This document shows positions 50,973 through 63,465 of a stretch of 64,000 bases of DNA, piece by piece. The position numbers were made by a program, and so were the translations under genes. Origin of the DNA: Rhynochetos jubatus (Eukaryota; Chordata; Aves; Eurypygiformes; Rhynochetidae); NCBI GenBank assembly GCA_027574665.1, contig CM050650.1, forward strand, positions 50,885,304 through 50,949,303, written 5' to 3'. The notes under the pieces are model-generated. The model was given only the letters and a program-made list of their open reading frames with translations. It searched no databases and had not been told where the DNA came from. How positions within the stretch are numbered: the first letter of the stretch is position 1; every line of letters begins with the position of its first letter.

Positions 50973-52624
50973 TCCCAGAAGGAAAAAGAGAAAAGCAGAC
51001 TTCCCAGAGATGATCAGCGAAGCCAAGTTTGAATAACCTTTATCACATGGGCATATATTTATTAAACTTTCTGTCTTTGAAACAATTTTTAAGATCAAAG
51101 GGTCAAATTCTGTTGTTCTCTACAGAATGAAAATTTGTTACTCATATTGTGAGTTTGGCTCAATTGAGGATGAAAGGCAATGCCTTGAAGTTTGGTGTCA
51201 TATATTAAAAAAAAATTTTCACTTTCAAATTTACCTTTAGCTACTGCCATGGCATTATCTTCTGAAATCACATAGCAAAAACATACAGTATTGGTTTGCT
51301 GAGATATTGTTCGGTTTTTGTGGTAGTGTGGAGTTAGTATGATTTCACTGCAGACACTATTAAATTCATAGATGCCGTTGGGAAAATGTAGGCATAGATT
51401 AATCCCATTGGCTTCTGAGGTCTGCTGGCACACTGGCCTTAAAATATGAAATATTTTCTTTGCATGTGCTATTTGGCCAAATGACCCCTTGTCTAATTCC
51501 ATAGTTACATCAGAGATAAAATGGCATATGTACAATGAATGTACACCCTTTTAATTCCCTTGTGGAATGGAGGACATATGTTATTTATTATGTACGGTGA
51601 TGTCAGACAATAACTTAATTTTTTTGCCATTTTATCTTGTTAGCCTTAGATGTAGATGGAATGCTAACGTGCAATTACAGTCTTTGGATAGCATATGATA
51701 GAGTGATCTATACTGCCACAATTGATTTTAATACTCTTTACAGTCTAGACACTCTTCATGTTATTGTCTGAAGTGCAGCTCAGCTTTCCAAAGTGACTCT
51801 GAAAATGCTGTAGTATGATTCTGTGCTTATGCTCTGCTAGTAACCCCAAAATACAGTTTATGCATTTAAAACGTGGGTTTGGTTGCTATTACGGGGGTTT
51901 TTTGGTAACTGAAAGGGGGTTTTTATGTTGAAGCATGGGTTCTTGCCTGCTGTGTGCCACGGAGTCCTCTCCTCAGGTTGATTAAGAAAGTACCACCGTC
52001 TTCTATCACCATCTGCCACTGCCTTAGGGGCAGGGATGTGAGTCCAGTGATGTGAGGTATGATATGCTGTCACTGTCCCAGCTCGTGTGAAAGAAAGATT
52101 AGAGACTCACCTTTACTCTGGTCCCAGCTTAAAGAGCTGCAGTGTTGGAAAGGGCTCCCATTTCTGCCATGAGGGGATTCTGTAGGGACGATCTGCTTGA
52201 AGACTAATAAAGTTTTATTCTGAGTTCCTCCCTGCAACTCTGGTGTAAGGATGCATGGGATCTGGGAAGTGAACAGAGGGAAGAAAATGCCATGGAGAGT
52301 CTGGGAAGCTCTGTAATTTATAGGTTCTGATAATTTAAAGTGTAATCTAAATTGATTATTTACATAAATTAACCTCAGGATTTTTCATTAATGCTACAAA
52401 TTATTGTGTAAAATAATTTAGCTGTGTATTCCAGCTCATAGAGTAGCCAAGAATCAAGATGTTTCAAAATATTTCATCAAACTTTGCCTTAATTTTTTCT
52501 GACCTTCTCTCTTGACTGCCTTCACATGCTCACTTCGCTGTTGTAAAATAGGGAATGCCAAAAGAGCTACATTTCCTTGGACAAGGAAGATGAGAAAGAA
52601 CCTTGGCTCAGTACATGAGAATTC

Positions 52625-52656
52625 TCATTGGTAGCTTCTTGATTTGCTACCAATGA
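52625..52656. repeat. Perfect 11-bp hairpin
   Basis: TCATTGGTAGC, loop of ten bases, GCTACCAATGA. The arms are perfectly complementary and contain ATTGG/CCAAT, the NF-Y (CCAAT-box) word, in opposite directions. This is the longest perfect short hairpin I found in the window. The stem is too short for a standard microRNA precursor. Confidence 0.65.
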
Positions 52657-55011
52657 ATGTGTGGAAGACAAGGGAAATGAATGTGCAGATGTCAGCTTTA
52701 TCTTGTGGATTTAAAAATGTGACAGAATATGTTGGCTACATATAAGAGAAACTCGAAATATATCCTGTGATATACTTGCAGTATACTTGCTTATTTTCCC
52801 TTGAAATAATCAACGGTAGGCTTAGAAGTCATCTATAAAGCCTGAAAATGCTGCATCACAGAACACAAGGCCATTGTAGTGGTGCAGACGTGAAGTTCAC
52901 CTGCTGTGGAATGCCAGGCTGTCCAAGGGCAGCTGTTTGCTGATGCTTCAGGAAAGAATTAAGAAAAAAAAACCAGACCAATCATGGTATAGCTCTTTGC
53001 ATTTCAGAAAAGGTACAGTGTTGGGCTTTCCTGAGCTCCAGCATCCTTTTGACAAGGTGTCTAAGGTGCATGTATTGTGAGAAAAAGGGGGAGAAACAGT
53101 CCTAATTACTGATTCTCAGAGATTCGTATGCAGTTAAAACCTGATTTCTCACAGTTCTGGGCTATTTTAATTACAGATAGATTAGAAATTTACAAAATAA
53201 GGCAACCAATGTCCTAAACCATCTCCTGATTCAAAACTACCTAAATAAATTTTATGTCAATAAAATAGAAATGCATAACAATAAAGACAAAAAAATCTGT
53301 GGGCAGGATCATTAGATGAGTAACTGTATGTAGAAAAGATAGTTTTTCAGAGAATCAAGTGTATGTTTATGATATATATGCATATTTATAATCAAAACTG
53401 TTCAGTGTTTAAATTATAAATAACACACAAATTCCTGTAATATTGCAAAATCCTAAGCACAAAAATGTAATGCATAGCTGGATATGAAAATATGTAGAAT
53501 CATTTATGTTGACTGAGCAGTAATATCTGTTTCTCTTGCAGAAATACTGGAAAAGTGGTCCTGCATGTTTGTGATCAGGAGAATAGTGGAGGATCTGTCA
53601 TTTTTTCTAGAAATACAATCTGTGTTTTTGTGGTTAGCTCAAGTCATTTTCTAAGAAAAATTCTGTGGTATGTTTTGATTAGAATTACTAGGGAAGTTTG
53701 GATAGAGGCCTGCTTCAGCTCTTTAGCATAGACTTGCACTGAACTGTTAACTGAAAATAACTTCCTTTTCCTACCTGTAGTAATGACAACTTCAGATCTA
53801 CCTTTTTCAAATAACTTAGGTACGTCTCTGCTACACCTCATCATTCCTCAGCAACATAGCTTCTGTCTTACTTGCCTGGTAATAACAACTCTGAAGTGTC
53901 AAGTTTTCTAAAGCACTGTGCATTACAGTAATCTGAGCTGTGTATTTCTGATATACAGTGGAATACTTGCATCATTTATAAAGGTGTAGATCTGTGGGTT
54001 TTGGCAGTACAGCCAGCCACAAAGCTTGGGTGCAGATATGAAATTTCATAATCATTTGTTTATATAGCACTGGAGGCCCGGTTCAGGTAATTTCTGATTC
54101 TCTGTCATATCTTTAAAAGTACATAATTTATGGCAATCTGCTGGTGACATTGGGTCTGCTTTTTTCATTACCTTGACTAATAGTCATGCTTAATTACTTA
54201 ATTTTACCTCTTTTACACATCGTCATGTTTACCATTATGTAGCTAATGTTATTTTGAAGGATTTCTTCATAGTTTCCCAATATTTGTGAAATATACTGAC
54301 CACACTCAGAGGAAAAAGACTTTTCCTTATCCTTGTCTTACCCCAGCATAAATTCGCTTCTTTTTCTGCATTGGTCACTGAAGAAATAGATATATAATTG
54401 TTCTGAGAGACTTTCAACAATGATTGTTCACTGCAGTTTGCAAATCCTAAGGCAGAGTTATATTAAGTATTTTTGCTCAACCCTGCAGTCTGGAGATTCA
54501 TAAAGTAGAAACACTTTTCACCAGGAATAAAATGCAAATGTACCTGAAACCAAAGTTTTAATTACACTTGTCATCTCACAGCAAGAAAGCTGTCACTAGC
54601 TAGGGGCCTGAAAATGATATCATCTGACACTGACAGGTAGCGATCCTATTGTAAGAGACTGTAAACAAATTTCCAACCTATATAACACTGATTTGGCAAT
54701 CAAGAAGAAAAGTTTAATCTTTAATATTTAAACAATATGATAAATTTTTAAAGAGTAGGATATTTTGGTTTTCTGTGATCATCAACCAGTATTAAATCAG
54801 GATGGATGCTCCTTAAAGTAGCTTATCTCTTGCAGCTGTGTAGCTGGTGTCACAAATGATATTACCTTTCAGGCAGATGGATGCCGTCAGAGGGTGACTC
54901 AGAAATCCCTGTAGTAATTACCTTTATTTTCAAATACCTTTCTCAGTTTATTCATATTATAAATGATGGGTTAGATTTTGCAGCTTTCATTTTATAGAAA
55001 TTGGGGTCTGC

Positions 55012-55032
55012 TTTTTTTTTTTTTTTTTTTTT
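55012..55032. repeat. Mononucleotide run T21
   Basis: Twenty-one T after GGTCTGC and before AAATAATG. No retrocopied sequence is recognisable beside it. Confidence 0.9.
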
Positions 55033-58000
55033 AAATAATGAGAGAAGGCAATGGTTACAGCCGTTAGTTATAGAAAATGTGAAAACATAAACATTTGTCA
55101 TGCTAATGTTTAATTACCTCCCTGCAGTATTATGGATTCATTAATTATAAATACACAGCCAGTGATTCAGTGAAAACTAGAGCTAAAGAGGGGGCTTAGT
55201 CCATTGATCTATATAAAAATACATGTCCATTCATACGAATCTGGCTTTTCTCCCAGGCTGAACGGAAACTGTGGTGTCTCCTTTGCACGCTTTATGTAAC
55301 ATGCGGTCCTGTTTGTAATCTGACATTACTGCACAGCTCCTACAAATGGCAGGAAAATGCCCTGCTTTGTGAGAAACCGTTTCTGTATCCGTTACAGTTT
55401 TACTGAAAATAAAGACTTGTTTTCATCCACCCCTCAGATTGTCTTCTACTCTTTCCTGGTGAGGCAGAAGCGGAGAAGACAACCACTATTCTTGAAAAGT
55501 AGGCATCAGAAGCCATTTCTAATGGCAGTGGAACCATTTTGGTTGCATTTCCTTGCACATATACTGTGATTCTTTTAGGACATCTAAAATGGGCAGTATT
55601 TGGGAATATCAAGGTCCTTTTATGCATTATCACTTAAGTATTCCTATTTCTTAGTGTCTCTTCCAATTACTCTAGTTGTTCTGCCTACCATTGGTAATGA
55701 CTACTATACTACATTTTTTCCCCTGCAGTACAATGGCCATTTTGCTCTGTGTTTTGGGGGCCTTGGTGTCTGCTTATGACCGAAGTGGGAATCTTCATTA
55801 GGTACTGCATTCAGAGCAATTGCTAAGAAAAATCAGCCTCCCAGTGGAGGGTAGCGAAGATGAGATAAAAACCACTGAAATCGCCTTTGTGTAAAAGTTT
55901 ACCTTAATGAATCTGTCTACTCGGTTTTGAAAATGGAACAAATCAGCCCAGCCGTTGTTTCAGAATCTGTGTTACTGTAAGTTAAGGGAACAGTGAATGA
56001 TTCTCATTCCCAGAGTGCTCTGATTTCTAGTGAAGAGCTTTATGTTGTATGATTGTTTCTAACGTAGTTGTTAACCATCGGAATGCAGATACTATATATG
56101 TGATGGATGGCCCCTCTGCTCAGAAAAAGAGTACTTTTTCACTATTAGTTGTAAAAGACTGACATGCGTTTTGGGGGTATGAAATCTGTTACATTCTGTA
56201 CAGTTGCAGCTTGGATTGCTAAGAAAAGTGGTTCTGTGACCAAAAATACAGCTTTACATAATGATTGAATGTTTGTCGGGTTTTCAGTAAGTTCAGTCAA
56301 CGGCTTAGTTAAATTAAATGCCAAAGGGGAAAAAAGGGTAGTAAATTTTAATGTCTTATCTTCATGTAGGTTACCAATGATGGTGGTTTCTGAATCACCA
56401 TGGTTGTAGATTATTGCAAAGTATGAAATATTTTTGCTATACTACAAAATGTTAAGGAGAATCCCTGGAGTAATACATTGCAAAGAAAATAAATTATTTG
56501 CATACACCTGAGTTGTAGCTTTAACTTTGTATTACTGTAGTCTCAGAAATCTTTTGAAAGTCCAAAGACAGTTGATCTATGCTTTTTTATTGCTCTGTTT
56601 TTCCCTGTCACATGCTTCCTGGGTCATACCTTGGATGTTACTTTGCTCAGCTCTCTCCTTCCCTGTTAGAATCACATATTGGCTTTAGTGTATTGCATTA
56701 AGTTTTTTGTGTTTATGGAATGGGTTCATCAACGCACTGCTTTTCTAGCATAACTGGTATCGAACTAATTTAGATTTAATTTAAAACAAAAACTGGAAAA
56801 GTTTCATCTATCAAAGTTTTGATCACTCTATTCTAAAAGTAGAAGTTTTACCATTAACTCATGTGGGAAGGGAGTTGGAGTAAAATTATTGAAAACACAG
56901 TTTCTATAAGCACAAAGAACTACTTCGCACTTTTTATTCCTTCTCATTAGAAAATGGTGGCTGGTGCAGCATAAAACATATTTGTTCTGTTTTCAACAAA
57001 GGAAATTTGCAACGTGAGATTTGCTTTCCATTGTTCTGTAGATGTAGATCTAGTACCTGGTGACCCATGGTTGTCTTGTAATGCTGATTAGCCTCAATGT
57101 ATCTTTACTTGAGTTGATTCTTGAAAATGAGCTGCAGGTATTTCAGCTTAGGCTTGATCTTGTTTGTGATTCACTGCTAAAGTTGAAAGATTCATCCAAT
57201 CAGCCCACAAAGCCTTTATTAAACAGTTAAAAGTTCCAAATAGTAAAACTAATAGTAAGAATGTCCAAAGCTGATGCCATCCACCAGTGCAATGTAAATT
57301 CACACCCTTTTTTAATTCCTATTAACTGTGTCACTAAGTCTGCAGTTAGCATCTTGATTCTTGTTTCATTGCTATTCAGCACCCACATGGGTATGCATGG
57401 TGGTAGGAAGGGATAAAATAAAATAGAAGAATTTTATTTAGTAATGCACATATGAAAAGTCATTATATCCAAATATATTCCAGTTCTGTGGGTGAAAAGG
57501 AGGGTGAATCACAAGGGAGTAAAAAAATGCATGCCATATAAGGCTGTCAGTGGTGAGAGACTCAAGATGTTCAAATTCCAAACCTGTATTTATCATTTTA
57601 CTTCTTAAACCATTAACAGTCTGTTATGAGGTTTTCAGTGAGTGAGTGTGGCAGAGTAGGAATATCAATTTTGCAGTGTGGCCAGAATGTGGCATAATAC
57701 CTGCATCAGAATGTTGTGTCAGTAGGTAAATATTTTATTAAAAATGTTGGCATGCCTATTTAGAACATTCCAAGCTTAATATTCAGCGAGTGTTGTATTT
57801 TTCAACAAGAAAATACAACAAATCCCCCCCAAAAATGGTATATGTTTAGTGATCTGAATTACGAAGAAAAACATTAATTGTGAATCACTAAAGCCTGAGT
57901 GTTGTTCAAATTTGAAGCCCAACATTCCTATCATTTAACACAACTGAAATCAATTGCATGTCTGGCAAATTACAAAGCCGAAGTATTAGGAAAGTGATAT

Positions 58001-60387
58001 CTAAGTTAGTTTTGTCCACTGATTTTATTTATAGTTTAGAAAGCTGAAGACATCTAATAAATCATACCAAAGGACTTAGGTTTCTCTGCTTTGATAGCTG
58101 AATTAGTGAATATGCATTTTTAAATCGATTTCTATATGTTAAATTCTGAAGTGTGCATTGATGCTCCATGTTTACTGGTAACTATGGGTTGTTTAAGCGC
58201 TCTTGGTGTTTAGCCTGTTTCCCTCCCATGCAGCTTACTTCAACATGAGTTACAATTGTAGCAGATAGCTCTCTGCAAATGAGAGAAATGTCTTTCTTAT
58301 TATGTAAAACCTCTTCATGACCTCAGGTCACTTCCTTCTACCTAGTGACTTTTCATTATTTATTGTAGGTCCTAGTTTGCAGTCATACTTACGGAATTCT
58401 TTGATGAATAATCAAGCAGAAATTAATTTTGGCATTAGTAATTTCTGCAAACGGAGCGGTAGGTACATATAGATAACTACACGTTTCCTAACCATCAGAG
58501 AGATGCAAAGCCAGCTTCCTGGTGTGTTCCTTAGCACATGAGAAATTATTCCTGCAAGTTTGTTGCAAAACTTTTACTATGCAAAAGTGACTGTGTTTTA
58601 TGTACAGTGAGTGTTCACAACATAGCACCTCACCATGTGCACCAATATTTCTGGTTTTACAGCAAGTAACTTGAGCTGGATATGGCTCTTGGCTCCTACT
58701 GTCTTCTCAGCACAGTGGTCATTGCTTTTTCCTTTGTCTTTTTAGCTGATTTTGCAGTACATTTACCCTGACTCTGCACAAAAACCTGCATGGCACAGGA
58801 ATTGAAACTTTGTGAACTCCACTAAAATCAGTAGAAATATTCTGACTGAATTCCATGGCATTCAGATGATGCTCATAACATCCATTACACTTTTTAAGGA
58901 AGAAAAAAAAAAGGGCGAGGAGGAAGCTTTATAAGCAAAATGTTACATTTTTGCTATTCAGTCGTATTTATTTAATTCCAGTTTTATTCTTCAGTTTGCA
59001 AGATCATCAAGGCTGTGTGATCTCATTCCTTCCCATTCTAACCCCCAGGAGATAGCCTGTGTCTTGCAGGACAAAAAGGAAGAGAATGAAGAGGGGACAA
59101 AATGATGCAGAGGGTACTTAGGAAGGAATGCGATGTATACAGACATAGAATGGGTGAAAATTGTAAAACCAATTAAAGTAACTCATCCTATGCCTTAATT
59201 TTGTTCCTCTTGGAAGTTACCAACTGTTTTACCATGAAATTCAGTAATGACATCCTGCTTGTATGTGTAACTATTCTTTGGTGATACGATTAATGCAATG
59301 ATGACATTTTCTTACATAGGACCACCTACACAGAACTTCATTCTGCATTCACTCTGAATTTAAGCCTGTCTTTAACAGCAGAAAAACCAAATCAAAGATA
59401 CTACATAAATATTTTAATTTGCATTTATCATGTATAAAAGCAGCTTGAATTTTTTTTTTTGTTTGCTTTGGAATGACATTTTAAAATGGGACTGTGTATC
59501 TGCAGATTTAATTTTAGGACATAATGAATGTTGATTGTCGTATTGAGACATAAATTAATCCTTATAATAGTACTCCCTTAGACTTACTCATAGATTACTC
59601 AACGTATTTTATGAATAACTACAACTTAATGAGAAGATTTGGTCTGAATCTGAATTGTATAGCTTTTCACTAATAGTTACGTAATGTTTGTCTTTCTTAC
59701 CCACTTTTTCTGCTGACTTTATTACAATCGCTGTCATTGGTGTAACCATGTCTTTTATGGTCTCTTCTCAGTGACTAGTAGTACCATCATTATCAATAAG
59801 ACAGTTTATATTCCAGGGTTCTGACAAATAGTATTGTCAGTGATGATGCCTAGCAGTTAGAATTTTATTTTTTCTTGAACCTGTGTTCTTTTTATGCATA
59901 TCTTGCATTAGACAACAGGGAAAGAGCAGGAGGTCTGGAATCAAATTCATGGTGAGTTTGCTTACTTCCTACAGAGAGATTTTAAACTGCTTGGTGTCAT
60001 ATGAATGTATGTTCATTATCAGGAGAAAAATTAGCCATGTTTAAATGAGGTCTTCTGTGAAACAAATAGAATAGGAAATACATGGGAATTCACTAGAAAT
60101 GGCAGATAAAATCTGGACAGGCAAATATGGAAGCCAGTTAGCAACTTAGCTCTGAGATTTCTCTGTAATAGGCTTCTGTCATTCAAAAAGGCCTATGAAG
60201 AATCTAGACCAGAATGGTTCCAGGTCACCACTGCATGTCTCAATATAACAGAATTCTTAATACCCCTCACATTTTTATGATATTACAAATCTATATTTCC
60301 AGGATTTTTTTCATGCACAGTTCTCAAGTTCCGCCTCTTCCTCTCTTCCCCTCCCCATAACGGGAGGAAGTCATCATCCTACGGTAT

Positions 60388-60397
60388 GGGGGGGGGG
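60388..60397 (+). repeat. Mononucleotide run G10
   Basis: Ten G in a row, within a purine-rich stretch (60388-60480) on the + strand. It follows a C/T-rich stretch at about 60325-60358, so strand bias switches sharply here. Confidence 0.85.
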
Positions 60398-63052
60398 AAG
60401 GAAGTTTAGAGGGAAACAGTGTGTCAGATTAAAGGAAGGGAAGGTAGATTAATAGAAATCAGAGAAGAGAAAATAAAAAGCACAAAAGGAGAAGTATTTC
60501 AGCGCATAATTCAACTGCCAGATACATAATTGATATTTGTTAATTGGTAGTACTGACATACTCTTTTCCTTTGCCTGTATACAGCCACTCATGTCCTTGA
60601 CTTCTTCACTCCTTTGTGCTCAGATGTGCTCTTGTTTTCAGAGTTTCATTTTGATATGCCATTTTATGAAGCATCTGAAAAGCTCATAGATGCTGTTGGG
60701 TCCTCATTGGAATGATGTGGAAAACATACACCATAGATAAATGTTTGGAATTTATTATTAGTGATATTCATTCTGATGTTCTTACTCTGAAATTATTATT
60801 TTATTTCTTAACTTTTACCTTATATGTCTTCCACCTACATGTTGCTTAAGAAATGGCAAAACCAGAGGAAATGGGCAATAGCAACAGAACAGTTGTCATC
60901 CTGAACTCTCAAGGATGAAAACCAGAAGCAGGGTTAGAAGGACCCTCTTTCTTCATTCACTGACTACAGAAGGAGCCTCAGAAAACTGCCATCTGGGCCT
61001 AAACTTACCTTTATAAACACTTTTCTTATTCATATGTAACAGTAAGGCCCAGGTTGACTAATCCACTAAGGTTATTTAATTCTACCTGATGAATGTGGCC
61101 TCAATACACATTCAGTAAACTTCAAAAGCTGCTTAGCTGCTTGCGAACAAAGATCTAGATGTTTATTCAGACCTCTTGAGTTTATGAAATGGCATTGGAA
61201 ATCTCTCTACAAGAGACTTTTGAGAGAAAACCATTAATTCTTCAGCTTGTAGGAACAAAGCAGCATGAAAATAGCCTTTCTAACATGAAAAATGTTTCAG
61301 AACATTTTCAAACCTCACTAAGGCTCCGGTTCCAAAAATGGAAAGGGGATGGATCATAAAATTTTGTAAAAGCCTCTAGTAAAAGCAGAGGATGCAAGAG
61401 AAGATTCTTACAGGGTTTTTTTCCCCAGTCTTAGTATTTTCTGCATCCATAGATTTTTCCTTAGTGAGCTGACATATAGCAGATCTAAGAGTAAGTCAGG
61501 GAAAAATGAACGGCTTTGTCTTATTTTTTGGACTTTTTGAATGTACTCTCACAAACTAGACTATGTTTTCAAAAAGTAATACTCTTGCTTTCCAGTGCAT
61601 CTGTCTTAATAATACCAAAACAAAAAAAAAGTAATTTTCTTCCTCCACCTTGGACATTGTTTTTTTCCTAGTCTTCATTTGTGAAAATTTTTTTCTACAG
61701 CAATATAGTGGATACCTACAAAGGATAGTCTTGACTTTGTGAAGCCAAGTGCCTTTATCTTCCCATATAATCAAGCATAGCAAGTCCTCCAGCAAATGAC
61801 ACACAACACCAAAATTAGGCTTGTCTTTTGAATTGGCCTCTGGTGAAATGAAGCTCTTGCTATCAACCACAGAGAAAGACTAAAAAAACTAATCTTCCAT
61901 ATGTAAAGTTATCAGCATATTAAATTGTAAACATATTTGTTAACATCCTCTTTCATGTTCAATTAAACAGTAAGAAGAGGAGATCTGTAAGCTTGTTATT
62001 GTGAGTACAGCTTTAGGTCTTGGTTGATAGACAGGGTCAGTTAGGAAAATCACCGTATTTCCATTCACCCGACTGTAAGGGATACTTTCAGTTATGGAAG
62101 TGATTAAAAGGTCTCTCTTGCTGGAGTCCTCACTCTTTTCAAGTTGGTACCTTATCGTTTGAGTCAGCAAACAACTAATATGACATACTGACAAACAAGA
62201 ATATCTTTTGATTGCACTAACAACTCTACTTGGAACTGAACTTCATCTCTACTTGCCATCTCTCCTTAGATCGCCACTTAGTCTAGATTTTCTTTTAGAA
62301 CCAGACTGATTTCTGTTAGGCTATTTCCCAGATAGTAATGCTTGAGATTTAGCATCTTCATTCCTCAGCTGTTCCCTGAACTACAGTGCTTATAGTACAC
62401 TAATTTCAGATTTCCTGTTACCATTTTTATAAAGGGGAACTTAAATGTTCTGGTGGTATTTTGAGGATGTTCCTAAGGTTTTTAGACATACGTTGTTAGC
62501 AGACTGGCGACGATCATTGTAGCCTTTCTTCTGATGAGTATCTGAGACAGAAGAAATTATATGCCCTTTGTTGTCCGTTGAACAATTACAGGTGCTTTTA
62601 AATGGGAAATAATATTTGCTTTAGTTCATATTCATCTTGACGACTGCAATTGCTGTGGAGAGGGATTGTCTCACACAATATCACAAGCTTTATTTTGTGT
62701 CATTCAGCTCAGTGAGACATCTCTCTAGATTAGTCCTTACATTTTACCAAATACACATATAAATTTAATGTAATTGTCCCGCTTTTGTGTTAAGTCAGGA
62801 GCAAAAGTAAATCCTCTATTCACCAAAGCTGTAAAAAGAGATGCAGAAAAAAGACTTGCAATAAAAACATTTGACAATGTACTTGTCCTTGTGTTTCAAG
62901 ATAGGAGTATTTTTCTTCAGCTGCTATTGTTTGGATCTTTTTACAGAAACATATTCCTCTGCATGTTAAAAAACATAATCCAGTTTCCAATATAAGTGTA
63001 TTCATAGCCATCTTATATCCACAGTTTTTATGAGAAAATGAACATTGACTTA

Positions 63053-63055
<3 letters not shown>

Positions 63056-63102
<47 letters not shown>
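63056..63102. repeat. Mononucleotide run T47
   Basis: Forty-seven T, the longest run in the window, ending 39 bases before the 3' terminus of a - strand CR1 copy. Read on the - strand it is an A47 tail after CR1 plus a short non-CR1 segment. The true length may differ because runs of this size slip in sequencing and in replication. Confidence 0.85.
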
Positions 63103-63104
<2 letters not shown>

Positions 63105-63141
63105 CTGGCATTTACCTGAACTCTCTGTTGATATTCAGAGT

Positions 63142-63465
63142 CATAGAACCATTTAGGCTGGAAAAGACTTTGAAGAACATCAAGTCCAACCATTAGTCCA
63201 CCACTAAATATGTCCCTAAGCACCACACCTACTGGTCTTTTAAATACCTCCAGGGATGGTGATTCCACCACCTGCCTTGGGCAGCCCGTTCCAATGTCTG
63301 ACAACCCTTTCAGTGAAGAAGTTATTCCTAATATCCAATCTAAACCTGCCCTGGTGTGACTTGAGGCTGTTTCCTCTTGTCCTATCACTTGTTACTTGGG
63401 AAAAGAGATCAACACCCACCTCACTACAACCTTCTTTCAGGTAGCTGTAGAGGGCAATATACAAG
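63142..63465 (-). mobile_element. CR1 LINE tail, 5'-truncated
   Basis: The 3' part of a CR1 copy on the - strand. The terminus on the + strand is CATAGAAC at 63142-63149. The - strand translation from about 63464 gives the ORF2 C-terminus without a stop for about 65 codons ([40 protein letters not shown]). After a frameshift near 63275 it continues as [12 protein letters not shown]. The sequence resembles the 8.9-kb copy more than the 30.9- and 36.6-kb copies, so at least two CR1 subfamilies are present. Confidence 0.95.

Larger units (their letters stand above)
47541..63055. other. Unique AT-rich noncoding stretch
   Basis: No gene is recognised. The longest frame, 146 codons at 51095-51535 on the - strand, has no domain I know. 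Noted items are a 12-bp tandem duplication at 49518-49541 (CTAACTTTGTAT twice), A17 at 50956-50972, a moderately GC-rich segment with AATAAA at 51940-52260, a perfect 11-bp hairpin at 52625-52656, T21 at 55012-55032, a possible conserved segment at 55090-55380, and G10 at 60388-60397. Confidence 0.55.

Noticed and set aside
51100..51125. GGGTCAAATTCTG resembled the end of an archosaur inverted-repeat element.
   Set aside because: Only one end-like word is present, with no partner end.
55012..55032. T21 as the poly-A tail of a processed pseudogene on the - strand.
   Set aside because: The sequence to the right shows no coding frame or transcript-like content and no AATAAA just before the tract in sense.
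63050..63388. Protein with a poly-lysine C-terminus on the - strand.
   Set aside because: It is CR1 sequence reading through into A47. The lysines are the tract.
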